From positions 1 through 23,982 of IMG/VR virus record IMGVR_UViG_3300027965_000018: 23,982 nucleotides of DNA; one strand, given 5' to 3'. The DNA comes from a virus. Shown here in pieces: positions 9,354 to 16,065 of this stretch. Below the pieces are notes generated by a model, which did not search any database, was not told the DNA's origin, and saw only the letters and a program-made list of their open reading frames with translations. Position 1 is the stretch's first letter; the number at the start of each line of letters is the position of its first letter. Position numbers and translations under genes: made by a program.

Positions 9354-10272
9354 GGGCCTCCGGGTTCAACTGCACCGCATTTGCCGGCATGGTTTCGGGG
9401 AGTGCCCCGCAGTCCTTGCCGCTCTCCACCCAGTCTCGGTAGTCGATGATCGAATAAGCATATTTTCCTATATGCCCGGGCAAGACTTGCGGATCGGCAA
9501 AAATTCTGAATCCAAGCATTTTCGCCTTCCAGCAAAAACTTATGTCCTCTCCGAGTTCGGTTGCCTGAGAGTCTGCGATGTTATCTAGGAATTGAAACCA
9601 CTGGCCATCGGCTTCTTTCCAATCGCCCCCTTCTGACGTAGCGGCCTCGAAGCGGGCGCGGCGGCGTTCAGCCTTCTTGTTCCAGTAGGCATCGATTTCC
9701 TGGCAGTTGGGAAATTTTCTCTTGTCAACCAGCCGCTCAAAATGACAGTTGAGATACGCTGCGGCCATCTCCTCCAACACGCTTCGCTTGACAAGCAGAT
9801 ACGCCGCTCCAACGGCATCAATCTCGATCAGCTTGTTGGTGTCCCAATCCCATTCCACGGGCGTGATGAAGTGCTCTTTCTCGGCATCCCACATGCGGAT
9901 ATTGGGCCGTGGCGGATCGCGGCGCACTGTAGCGATTCCGGTCACAATGTCCTTGCGATAACTAAGCAGCCGGTTGAGGTGCCACGGCTGGCATAGCATG
10001 TCGTCATCCATAAGGAAAAGAAATTCCGCCGGAGGCCTTCCATCATCAACCTGGCCATAGAGCGCCATCGTGATGGCTTGATTTCTGGCCCAATGAACAA
10101 CCGTTCCGCTGGTTACAGGAAGCAGCCGCACGCTGTGGCGGCCCTTGGGGCATTTCCATGCCTCATGCGTCCCGCAAAAACATTGCGTATCGCGGATCAT
10201 CAGCGAGAGATTGCTGTTGGTTTCGTGTTCGATTCCGCGCTGTGTTGGTATTACGATATCTACGACGGCCAT
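9328..10272 (-). CDS. GT-A fold glycosyltransferase (GT2-like), 314 aa
   Basis: The protein begins with a strand typical of GT-A enzymes (MAVVDIVIPTQRG). It then has a nucleotide-sugar site with the metal-binding DxD motif embedded in FLFLMDDDMLCQPWHLNRLL (DDD at 89-91), and later GEDISFCWKAKMLGFRIFAD (about 241-260) with the acidic residue used as catalytic base in GT2-type enzymes. A histidine in PGHIGKYAY (residue 267) could complete the metal site. Three cysteines early on (C31, C33, C41) are unusual. The ATG at 10272 overlaps the previous gene by 13 nt. Its place between small capsid-region genes and the adaptor is odd for a metabolic enzyme. Donor and acceptor are unknown; virion or host-surface glycosylation is the likely purpose. 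Confidence 0.85.
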   Translation of the reverse strand: MAVVDIVIPTQRGIEHETNSNLSLMIRDTQCFCGTHEAWKCPKGRHSVRLLPVTSGTVVHWARNQAITMALYGQVDDGRPPAEFLFLMDDDMLCQPWHLNRLLSYRKDIVTGIATVRRDPPRPNIRMWDAEKEHFITPVEWDWDTNKLIEIDAVGAAYLLVKRSVLEEMAAAYLNCHFERLVDKRKFPNCQEIDAYWNKKAERRRARFEAATSEGGDWKEADGQWFQFLDNIADSQATELGEDISFCWKAKMLGFRIFADPQVLPGHIGKYAYSIIDYRDWVESGKDCGALPETMPANAVQLNPEAHVDSSANR

Positions 10273-10562
10273 ATTTCCGATGATTCTGGCGCTGGCGATG
10301 ACTTCATCGCGGAAAGTTCCGCATTGAGTTCGGCAACCTGCTTCTTTGCCTCTTCCAATTCATTCTTCAGTACCGCTGTTTCCGCTGAGTCGGGAATCAG
10401 AACATCGCTGCAAATGTTCGAGATGGATTCGATGAATACATCTTCGCCAAAGAAGGACGCGGCTTCTTCGGAGGACCCTGCGGCGATCCGCTGAAACTGC
10501 GGCGGCCCAAAGGTGCCTTTCGGCGTGTTCCTGTAGGCTATCCCGTAAATATTCAACGTCAT
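10260..10562 (-). CDS. Small protein with C-terminal coiled coil, 100 aa
   Basis: The ATG at 10562 has a GGAG ribosome site 11 nt upstream, and the stop overlaps the glycosyltransferase start. The first 40 residues look folded (LNIYGIAYRNTPKGTFGPPQ). Residues about 62-87, with LKNELEEAKKQVAELNAEL, form clear leucine-based heptads that predict a coiled coil. It shares this plan (folded front, coiled-coil back) with the 140-aa gene two places upstream. Head-region location suggests a minor capsid or connector-associated protein. No family recognised. Confidence 0.7.
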   Translation of the reverse strand: MTLNIYGIAYRNTPKGTFGPPQFQRIAAGSSEEAASFFGEDVFIESISNICSDVLIPDSAETAVLKNELEEAKKQVAELNAELSAMKSSPAPESSEIWPS

Positions 10563-10570
10563 ATGTCACT

Positions 10571-10837
10571 TCACTCCTTTACGAACCTAAGTGGCGATCT
10601 GCGCCTCATTTCAGCCGCACGCGCGGCGGTGCGCTCGATCCAATCGTAATTTTTCTGCTCGATTTGAGACCGTGTGTACACTTCGCTGCCCGCCCATATC
10701 TTTTTTCCGGTACGCACGCGCTTGTCTCCGCCAGGCATGATACATGCAGGGCAGCCCTCTCGCTTGCTTCCATCCTTGGCGAAAATAACCAGCATCTTGC
10801 TGGTCTCGCGTCTGCATTTCTTGTTCGTGCAATACAA
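10571..10837 (-). CDS. Zinc-ribbon-like small protein, 88 aa, TTG start
   Basis: The N-terminus holds CTNKKC (Cys 3 and 8) and later CPAC (about 29-32), four cysteines in two CxnC pairs as in zinc ribbons. The rest is basic (RRRSPLRFVKE at the end). No in-frame ATG precedes the cysteines; a TTG at 10837 lies six bases after GGGAG and just after the TGA of the upstream gene, so TTG initiation is likely. An overlapping 77-aa frame at 10611-10844 has no such features and was discarded. A nucleic-acid or structural zinc role is possible, but no specific function is known. Confidence 0.65.
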   Translation of the reverse strand: MYCTNKKCRRETSKMLVIFAKDGSKREGCPACIMPGGDKRVRTGKKIWAGSEVYTRSQIEQKNYDWIERTAARAAEMRRRSPLRFVKE

Positions 10838-10840
10838 TGG

Positions 10841-11263
10841 TCACTCCCGGTTTGCCAGCTTTGCTTTCAAGTCTTCGATTTCCTTGTCCTTTGCGGACAG
10901 TTCGCTGACGAGCGCATAATTTTTAGCCACCAAGCGGGCAGCGCGGCGCTCTCCAGGTTCCACCATCGAGAGATAGGTTTCCTTATCCTCGGTGATCGTG
11001 TCGCCGCCCTCGATCAGCTTGCGGATTGCGCGGATAACTTGTGGGTCCCGCGTGCGGAGAATGCCCTTGTTGAACTGGACTTCCTTGTGCCCAACGGCCA
11101 TGATCTTGCCGCTGGCATCCCGGACGCGTTCTCCTCCAGAAATGTGGATCGTAACGCTGGATGGCATTGATTGCGTTCCAGCATCGCTCCATGCGTAAAA
11201 GACCACGTCCTTGTCCACATCAGGTTCCATGCCCTCTTCTTCGTACGCTACCGCGGAAGCCAT
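10841..11263 (-). CDS. Capsid-region hypothetical protein with coiled-coil C-terminus, 140 aa
   Basis: Two in-frame ATGs both have good ribosome sites: one at 11296 (GGAGG four bases upstream), adding a basic 11-residue leader, and one at 11263 (AAGGAG ten bases upstream). I chose 11263 because the following MASAVAYEEEG looks like a natural start. The protein has an acidic front, a beta-rich middle (FYAWSDAGTQS, SSVTIHISGGERVRD, KEVQFNKGILRTRDP), and a helical end with heptads (VSELSAKDKEIEDLKAKL). It is the first gene after the capsid-gene hairpin. It could be a capsid decoration or head-completion protein, but no family was recognised. Confidence 0.72.
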   Translation of the reverse strand: MASAVAYEEEGMEPDVDKDVVFYAWSDAGTQSMPSSVTIHISGGERVRDASGKIMAVGHKEVQFNKGILRTRDPQVIRAIRKLIEGGDTITEDKETYLSMVEPGERRAARLVAKNYALVSELSAKDKEIEDLKAKLANRE

Positions 11264-11314
11264 GTTGTTAATTCTCCTTATCCTCAGCTTGTTCATATAT
11301 CCTCCGAAAAGCGT

Positions 11315-11343
11315 GGCCGGAGCGCGATAAATGCGCTCCGGCC
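11315..11343 (-). terminator. Strong hairpin after the major capsid gene (terminator or attenuator)
   Basis: GGCCGGAGCGC at 11315-11325 is perfectly complementary to GCGCTCCGGCC at 11333-11343, giving an 11-bp stem with a 7-base loop, starting 8 nt after the capsid stop codon. On the minus strand the stem is followed by a short TTTT only four bases further on, so it would be a weak intrinsic terminator or a 3'-end stabiliser. That would reduce but not stop transcription into the next gene, as expected for a highly expressed capsid gene. Confidence 0.75.
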
Positions 11344-11350
11344 TCCTGCT

Positions 11351-12565
11351 TCAGTTGTAACCGTTGACATTGTACAGACGGGCGTGGCGCTGCTCGAAGC
11401 GAATTACCCATGCGCCCTCGCACAGGTATTCATCCGAGTATTTGTCGCTGCCGTCCTTGATTACATCGGTCAGCAAATGCGTGTCGCGGTTCTCACCGTT
11501 GCCGACAAGTGGAGCGAATTCTAATGAATCCACGTCAATTGCATAGGCTTCATGTCCAGGACCGTTACCGCTCACCGGACCGTTGTCAAGCAACAGGTCT
11601 CGTGAGATGAGGAACTCTCCGTGTGAAGTCACATACCTGCGCACTTTCACTCCGTAAATTTCCTCGGATTGTTCGGTGCGCTGATGGCCGAGGGCAAAGT
11701 AGTCGAATGCGGAGATTACTCTCTTGGATGCAACCAGGAGCTTCTCGTTTCCCTGGAAGTAGGTGGAGAAGGCCATTTCCGCGAAGCTTTCCAGTCCGCC
11801 TTCGGTCAGCGTTGTGTTCGCGTTGTAAACGTTGGTCACGATTCGGGATTTGATTCCCATCGTCGTGCGAACCGTTCCGGGAGCGCCAAGAGCCAATGAC
11901 TCCGAAGGCCTGGAAAACAGAGCTGCTTGCTCCATTTGGCGGCGAATTTCCTCCAGCCCCTTCTGGCGCTGAAAAATTCGCTCATTCGACGGTCCGAATT
12001 GCGCTTGGGCGACCATTGATTTGGTGAGCTGAACAGGACGCCGGAAAATCTGTGTATAACTGATTTTCACTGACTTACTCGTTGAGCGCACCGTTCCAAA
12101 AGAATCGCCTTCGGCATATGCCGATGCAAGAATGCGGATATCGGAAGATGCCCCGATAGTGTCCGCTCCAGCGCCGCCAATGCCGCGAGTCAGGGTTACT
12201 GTATTGCCAGCGACGGCGGTTACGCGGGCAATTTCTTCCGCCGCCGAGCTGGCAGGAGCCTTGGGAATGGCAACCAGGTCGCCATAAGCAAACAGGGTTC
12301 CATCGACAACCGTGATGGACGTGGCAACCGAGCTGTAGTCGGTCGTGTTGTTTGCCTGGCCCCAGTACCCCACGTAGTCGTCTTCGATCCATTCCACGCG
12401 GGTTGATGCCGTTGTTTTTTTCCGATTACCGATCTTTGTCACTAAGGTCAGAATCGGAGTGAGATTCGGGTTGAAGAGAATATCTCTTTCCCCGAAAAAT
12501 ACTCGCTGTTGTACTGTTTCTTGAATTGCCTGGTCTACTGACCTTGGCACGGTGTTAATGGCCAT
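11351..12565 (-). CDS. Major capsid protein, SU10-like / DUF5309-type, 404 aa
   Basis: The ATG at 12565 is preceded by GGAG six bases upstream. The N-terminus contains FGERDILFNPNLTPILTLV and GNRKKTTASTRVEWIEDDYV. This is the typical start of SU10-type (DUF5309) HK97-fold capsid proteins, where a thermolabile interdomain segment and a WxED-like element follow the early Pro-rich loop. A beta-rich insert with a carbohydrate-like loop (GDLVAIPKAP, NTVTLTRGIGG) comes next, then a helical spine (NERIFQRQKGLEEIRRQMEQ) and a C-terminal domain ending in WVIRFEQRHARLYNVNGYN. It sits directly after the scaffold candidate and before the post-capsid hairpin, the classical place. Length fits the family. 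Confidence in the capsid role is high, in the exact family moderate. Confidence 0.87.
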   Translation of the reverse strand: MAINTVPRSVDQAIQETVQQRVFFGERDILFNPNLTPILTLVTKIGNRKKTTASTRVEWIEDDYVGYWGQANNTTDYSSVATSITVVDGTLFAYGDLVAIPKAPASSAAEEIARVTAVAGNTVTLTRGIGGAGADTIGASSDIRILASAYAEGDSFGTVRSTSKSVKISYTQIFRRPVQLTKSMVAQAQFGPSNERIFQRQKGLEEIRRQMEQAALFSRPSESLALGAPGTVRTTMGIKSRIVTNVYNANTTLTEGGLESFAEMAFSTYFQGNEKLLVASKRVISAFDYFALGHQRTEQSEEIYGVKVRRYVTSHGEFLISRDLLLDNGPVSGNGPGHEAYAIDVDSLEFAPLVGNGENRDTHLLTDVIKDGSDKYSDEYLCEGAWVIRFEQRHARLYNVNGYN

Positions 12566-12598
12566 GCACTACTCCGCTGGGATTGCGCGGTCCGGTTT

Positions 12599-13840
12599 TT
12601 AACGCCTTCTCATGAGCTGCTGTTTTACGGCTTCCGAGAAGTTACTCTTGGTTCCGGGCCCTCTCGTGATTTGGCCGATTATTTTTTCAGCCTCATTGAC
12701 CGGTCCGCTAAATCCGCCTTTTGGTTTTCCGGGAGCCACGCGCGAAGCCGCGACTTTCTTGGCGGTCTCCGCTGCCTGTTTTCTTCCAGTTTCCACTGCT
12801 TTCCGCACGACATCTGGATTTACTTGTTCGCCTTTGGCGATCTTGTAGGCAACCTCGATCTGCGCGGCATAATCAAGAACAGGGTCGTTGCCCTTCCCAG
12901 ATTTAACTGCGCTGATCCAAGGATTCGCCGCCATGACCTTTTTAAGGCGACCGCTCTCAACCATCTGCTCGAGGTCTGGATAGCGCATTTCTCCGGTGGC
13001 ATCCTTCAGGCTTTCCAGGTGCTCGAAAGCATTTGCTCGGATTGCCTCGGTGCGCGTCCTTCCCCAGACTGGATCACTGGCCAGATTGTTGTTGACCATG
13101 CCGAGAACCATCGGTGCGGCATCATCCAAGGCCAGCATGAACATCTCGTGAAACGCCGAAGTCAAATCATTTGCCTGCTCCTGGGAAATATTTCCCTTAA
13201 AGTCGGGCCACAATGCCTTGACGATTCTGTTGGACACGTGCATCGCTACTGCGGGATTCACGCGCCTCTTGGCGATTTCACCAATCTGGTTGAGATAGGC
13301 TTGAAACTGTTCTGGCGTCGGCGCATGCGCTTGGACCGGCTTTTCCTCGTCGGAAGCCTTGGCCTCGTCGGCCTTTTGCTCCATTGCCTTGCGCTCTTCT
13401 GCCTGGCGTTTCAGCGCCTCGCCGCGATCCATGATCTCTTTGAGCATGGCTCGGTGTGCGGGGTCTTGCGGGTCTAACTGGACTTTGTGCGTTTTGGAGT
13501 AATGCTGTGCGGCGCGTGCGTAAGCAGCATCGGAATAGTCGCGGTCAGTCTCCTGAAGAGCAAACTCGCCCTCTTCTTCCTCTGCTGCCTCTGTTGGCTC
13601 TGCTTCTTCCGCCTGTTCTTCCGGCTCGCTTGCGGGCACTTCCTCGTCGGATGCTTCCGCTATTTCTTCCGCCGGATCCGCACTGCTTTCCTCTTCGGCT
13701 ACTGGAACTTCTGCTTCCCGATTTGGCTCCTCTGCTTCTGTGGCCTCGGGTGCTTCTGTCTCAGCGCTTTGTCCGAGGACGGCTCTGACTATCGCCTCCT
13801 CGTTTGATCTATCCACTTCGCTCGTCGCTTGTAGATTCAT
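12599..13840 (-). CDS. Scaffolding protein candidate, 413 aa
   Basis: The ATG at 13840 follows AGGAG at six bases. Residues about 25-93 are dominated by Glu and Ala (for example AEEPNREAEVPVAEEESS and EEQAEEAEPTEAAEEEEG), a highly acidic disordered section. Residues about 127-163 form charged helices with coiled-coil character (MLKEIMDRGEALKRQAEERK). The C-terminus is basic (AVKQQLMRRR), as in scaffolds that bind the capsid through a basic helix. The gene is immediately upstream of the major capsid gene with 33 nt between. No protease motif was seen, so it does not look like a protease-scaffold fusion. Confidence 0.82.
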   Translation of the reverse strand: MNLQATSEVDRSNEEAIVRAVLGQSAETEAPEATEAEEPNREAEVPVAEEESSADPAEEIAEASDEEVPASEPEEQAEEAEPTEAAEEEEGEFALQETDRDYSDAAYARAAQHYSKTHKVQLDPQDPAHRAMLKEIMDRGEALKRQAEERKAMEQKADEAKASDEEKPVQAHAPTPEQFQAYLNQIGEIAKRRVNPAVAMHVSNRIVKALWPDFKGNISQEQANDLTSAFHEMFMLALDDAAPMVLGMVNNNLASDPVWGRTRTEAIRANAFEHLESLKDATGEMRYPDLEQMVESGRLKKVMAANPWISAVKSGKGNDPVLDYAAQIEVAYKIAKGEQVNPDVVRKAVETGRKQAAETAKKVAASRVAPGKPKGGFSGPVNEAEKIIGQITRGPGTKSNFSEAVKQQLMRRR

Positions 13841-13887
13841 AACTTCTCCTGTGTGCCCCGGCTCGTCGTCGCGGCACTGTGTAAAAC

Positions 13888-13962
13888 TGGTGGCGGGATC
13901 AGGATTTGAACCTGAATTTGAAGGTCATGGGCCTTCCGAGTTTCCAGTTACTCCATCCCGCG
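13888..13962 (-). tRNA. tRNA with CAU anticodon, initiator-like (tRNA-Met)
   Basis: Reading the minus strand, a 75-nt cloverleaf is complete. Acceptor 1-7 is CGCGGGA against TCCCGCC. The D-stem is GAGT/ACTC with loop AACTGGAA. The anticodon stem is GAAGG/CCTTC around loop CCCATGA (CAT at 13927-13929). The T-arm is TCAGG-TTCAAAT-CCTGA. A73 and an encoded CCA follow. Initiator-type marks are the C1xC72 mismatch and the A11-U24 pair. Against a full initiator, the anticodon stem has only two of the three consecutive G-C pairs (29-31 is AGG), and position 33 is C rather than the near-universal U. It could instead be elongator Met or Ile2; the identity is unproven. Confidence 0.88.
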
Positions 13963-13973
13963 ACAATAATTCT

Positions 13974-14022
13974 GGGGCCGCGCCTGGCAGCTCACTCCGT
14001 GTCGTCGTTCGCTCGCGGCCCC
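13974..14022 (-). repeat. GC-rich inverted repeat between exported-protein gene and tRNA
   Basis: GGGGCCGCG at 13974-13982 and CGCGGCCCC at 14014-14022 are perfect inverted copies (9 bp) enclosing 31 bases. On the minus strand it lies 12 nt before the tRNA 5' end and after the stop of the 164-aa gene. No T-tract follows, so it is not a simple intrinsic terminator. A role in processing the tRNA out of the operon transcript, or as a structured element, is possible. Confidence 0.6.
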
Positions 14023-14025
14023 TTC

Positions 14026-14039
14026 CCGCCGGGAGGCGG
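14026..14039 (-). repeat. Small hairpin just downstream of the 164-aa exported-protein gene
   Basis: CCGCC (14026-14030) and GGCGG (14035-14039) pair around a four-base loop. It begins four nucleotides after the stop codon at 14044 and is followed by the larger inverted repeat. Together they may mark a transcript 3' end or stabilise the upstream message. No T-run is present. Confidence 0.45.
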
Positions 14040-14043
14040 AAAT

Positions 14044-14538
14044 TTAATTGGGATTGCCGACGCAGATGTACTGCACTGTATCCGTTGCGCCAACGGTATC
14101 TGTAATCACAACGGTGGTGGGCGTGGGAGCCGCCTTGACCAATTGTGGCGTTGTTACATCCGTCACAACGCACACTGGCGTATTTTGGAAAGGCTTGTTG
14201 AACGTCACGGTGGCGGTGTTTGACGATAGCGCCACTGTTCCCCACGAGAAGGGTCCGGCTGGCGAAGTCGTGGTATTCGCCGTGGCCCCCTTTCCGCCGA
14301 GATTCCCGCTGATTCCGACGACGTTGCTGCCGTTCTTTGCAAGCGCAACATCGCTCGAAGAGTTGTCGCCGAACCAGAGATTGAATACCGAGGGAACGTA
14401 TACATCGCCGCGGAAAGCTCCCCTGCCATTTCCAAATGGCGTCCCTTGCGCGAATAAGCTCACTGCCAGAAGGACAAGCATGGCCAGAACACCGAAGCCA
14501 GCAAATCCATTTCGTGCCGCTGAAAGAAACTTCTTCAT
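14044..14538 (-). CDS. Exported small protein with Sec signal and paired cysteines, 164 aa
   Basis: The ATG at 14538 has an excellent GGAGG eight bases upstream. Residues 1-11 are basic (MKKFLSAARNG), 12-30 are hydrophobic (AGFGVLAMLVLLAVSLFA), and a signal-peptidase-like A/Q boundary falls at 30/31. The mature part begins Gly-rich. The last 65 residues form a beta-rich domain with TATVTFNKPFQNTPVCVVTD and end in YICVGNPN; its two cysteines (C123, C159) could form a disulfide. That pattern (strand, PF, TPVC, closing YICVGN) is one I associate with C-terminal domains of phage fibre-like and exported proteins, but I cannot name the family. A signal peptide on a late phage protein suggests export to the host envelope. 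It could be a virion surface, receptor-masking or host-surface protein. Confidence 0.75.
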   Translation of the reverse strand: MKKFLSAARNGFAGFGVLAMLVLLAVSLFAQGTPFGNGRGAFRGDVYVPSVFNLWFGDNSSSDVALAKNGSNVVGISGNLGGKGATANTTTSPAGPFSWGTVALSSNTATVTFNKPFQNTPVCVVTDVTTPQLVKAAPTPTTVVITDTVGATDTVQYICVGNPN

Positions 14539-14561
14539 GTGACTATCCTCCTAAACTGTTT

Positions 14562-15062
14562 TTACTGCTGGACGTAAGTAAGTACGCCTTGAATGTTTAC
14601 CGTAGTCCCCGCGCTTACCAGGCAGACCCCCGCGCCAACCGCCGAGCTAAAGGTTGATCCGGGATCGGCAAATGAGATGAACAGCGGCGGCGCTGCCGTT
14701 GTTAGATCGCCATTGCCGAATGTGCCTGTATTCGTAACCGTGTTGGTGCCGCAAGTCGGTCCGGTTCCGCTGATAAATTGTGCCGTATCCGCTGAAGTGG
14801 ACGACGGAGCAATTGTCAGTGAAGCTCCGCACACGAATACGGCCTCTCCCGCTGCCGGGGCAACAAGCTGTGTCGTTGTCGCCGTAGTGGCGTTTATGGG
14901 CACGCTGGATTTCGCGGTGAATTGCGAAAAGCATGGATCGGTGATAGAGGCTGGCTGATTTTGCGCGACTGTGTTTTCGGCCATGCCGCACAGGGCAATG
15001 ATCAGGATTGCCAGGAGCGGAACCGCGAACGCCAAAGCAATCGCCTTTTTTCTGTTTGTCAT
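14562..15062 (-). CDS. Exported small protein, signal/TM N-terminus, four mature cysteines, 166 aa
   Basis: The ATG at 15062 overlaps the methyltransferase stop by ATGA, so translation is coupled to the accessory cassette. Residues 1-6 are basic, and 7-26 form a strong hydrophobic segment (IALAFAVPLLAILIIALCGM) ending near an A-Q boundary (TVAQ). The mature domain is Thr/Ser/Ala-rich beta, with cysteines at 44, 78, 104 and 147 that could make two disulfides. The layout (TTTQLVAPAAGEAVFVCGA, then GTGPTCGTNTV, then GVCLVSAGTTVNIQG, ending TYVQQ) matches a common but uncharacterised family of secreted proteins found in phage contigs, as I recall it. It is adjacent to the 164-aa exported protein, and the two may act together. 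Function unknown. Confidence 0.75.
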   Translation of the reverse strand: MTNRKKAIALAFAVPLLAILIIALCGMAENTVAQNQPASITDPCFSQFTAKSSVPINATTATTTQLVAPAAGEAVFVCGASLTIAPSSTSADTAQFISGTGPTCGTNTVTNTGTFGNGDLTTAAPPLFISFADPGSTFSSAVGAGVCLVSAGTTVNIQGVLTYVQQ

Positions 15063-15667
15063 GTACTTACCTCACGGACTCCATAAGCTAGGCCTATCCT
15101 GTAGCTCCCCATTGGGAATATCAGTTGTTCTTTCAGCTTCATGCCGCCCAATTCAAACCATTCTTCAAGGTCATGCTCGCTGAAGCTCCACTGATGCTCT
15201 CCCGCAGAGAGCTCGGAATCCAATGGTTCATCGATAGGATGGGAAATCACGGCGGCATTGGCTATGCCAAGCCAATGCCGGACTTCTGCTTTAGGGTCGG
15301 CCAAATGCTCCAGAACCTCACACATCACAACGAGATCGGCTGGGGCAATGCGAATCGATCCGATTTCCTCGTTGTACAAAAACATTTTGGGGAATCGTTC
15401 TCGCGCTATGGCAACGGATTTTTCGTTGCATTCGATTCCTGTAACGATCCACCCTTTTTCAGAAAATGGCCCCGTAATGTCGGCGGTTCCGCAGCCGAGT
15501 TCTACAATGCGCGATCCCGGACTTAGGTGCCCAAGCGCCTTCGCAACAAATTCGCGGGATCGTTCGATGCGCGGCCTCTGAACCGGACAATCGGAATATA
15601 TGCGCGGGCCGACGTCGCGGTGATATCTGGCGCCTTCCGCCGCGCTGCGAATCTTCATCTCGCGCAT
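15059..15667 (-). CDS. SAM-dependent methyltransferase (class I, Methyltransf_23-like), 202 aa
   Basis: Motif I VELGCGTAD (residues 55-63) is the glycine-rich SAM loop. The acidic residue closing the second strand is in VTGIEC (E79), and the post-II region MCEVLEHLADP (115-125) is typical of the UbiE/methyltransferase-11/23 group that acts on small molecules or sugars. The C-terminus HQWSFSEHDLEEWFELGG resembles the substrate-domain cap of that group. The ATG at 15667 overlaps the previous gene by 13 nt, and the stop overlaps the next start by 4 nt. Context with glycosyltransferase and radical SAM genes suggests methylation of a sugar or glycan. No DNA-methyltransferase motif (DPPY/NPPY) is present. 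Confidence 0.88.
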   Translation of the reverse strand: MREMKIRSAAEGARYHRDVGPRIYSDCPVQRPRIERSREFVAKALGHLSPGSRIVELGCGTADITGPFSEKGWIVTGIECNEKSVAIARERFPKMFLYNEEIGSIRIAPADLVVMCEVLEHLADPKAEVRHWLGIANAAVISHPIDEPLDSELSAGEHQWSFSEHDLEEWFELGGMKLKEQLIFPMGSYRIGLAYGVREVST

Positions 15668-16065
15668 CGCGGCTCCTGCATGTCGAACGTAAGCTTGGCG
15701 GCGGGAAGATCGTCTCCCTTGCCATAATGGGCTATCACGGCTGGTTTTCCGTCAAAAACCAGGCCTGCCCAGTTTTTGGCATCGACTCGTTTTCCGTTCA
15801 AAACGCGGATTGCCTTGGCGCGGCGCCCAATCTCTTCAAGGCTTAAGTCTTGCCCGGCGCGTATCTGCCATTCCAGTTCGGCAATCGCCGAGTTTGCGAG
15901 TCCTAGCCGCGCTCCGGCAAGGAACAACTCCGCAGGGATGTTCCCGAATCGGTTGCGAAGCTCTTGTTCAATTTGCCGCAGGATTTCCTCGTCGCCGTGG
16001 CCATAGAGAACCTTTCGCGCCTCTATGGTGTACCTATCAAGCACTTCTCCGATATTCATTTCCAT
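15655..16065 (-). CDS. Hypothetical cassette protein, DUF6165-like by pattern, 136 aa
   Basis: The ATG at 16065 follows the radical SAM stop codon immediately (TAG-ATG). A second Met (MNIGEVLD) two codons later is an alternative start. The start MNIGEVLDRYTIEARKV and the later pieces AIAELEWQIR and AIRVLNGKRVDAKN resemble a family I recall as DUF6165, a small helical protein found in polysaccharide and glycosyltransferase clusters. The similarity is loose and uncomputed. The body is helical and charged. Its fixed place between radical SAM enzyme and methyltransferase implies involvement in the same process. Catalytic residues are not evident. Confidence 0.7.
   Translation of the reverse strand: MEMNIGEVLDRYTIEARKVLYGHGDEEILRQIEQELRNRFGNIPAELFLAGARLGLANSAIAELEWQIRAGQDLSLEEIGRRAKAIRVLNGKRVDAKNWAGLVFDGKPAVIAHYGKGDDLPAAKLTFDMQEPRCAR

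Noticed and set aside
10611-10844. 77-aa minus frame overlapping the zinc-ribbon gene
   Set aside because: The frame at 10571-10837 keeps four paired cysteines and an ideally spaced GGGAG; the 77-aa frame shows neither.
12671-13477. Plus-strand 268-aa ORF opposite the scaffold gene
   Set aside because: Composition is Cys/Leu/Phe-rich as expected from the complement of a Glu/Ala/Lys-rich gene; no promoter or ribosome site.
13888-13962. The tRNA as a phage attachment site
   Set aside because: It lies within the structural operon with no integrase in the window and no second copy of its 3' end, so there is no sign of integration here.
14048-14542. Plus-strand 164-aa ORF antisense to the exported protein
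   Set aside because: It mirrors the minus gene, lacks a ribosome site, and the opposing gene has a perfect SD and signal peptide.
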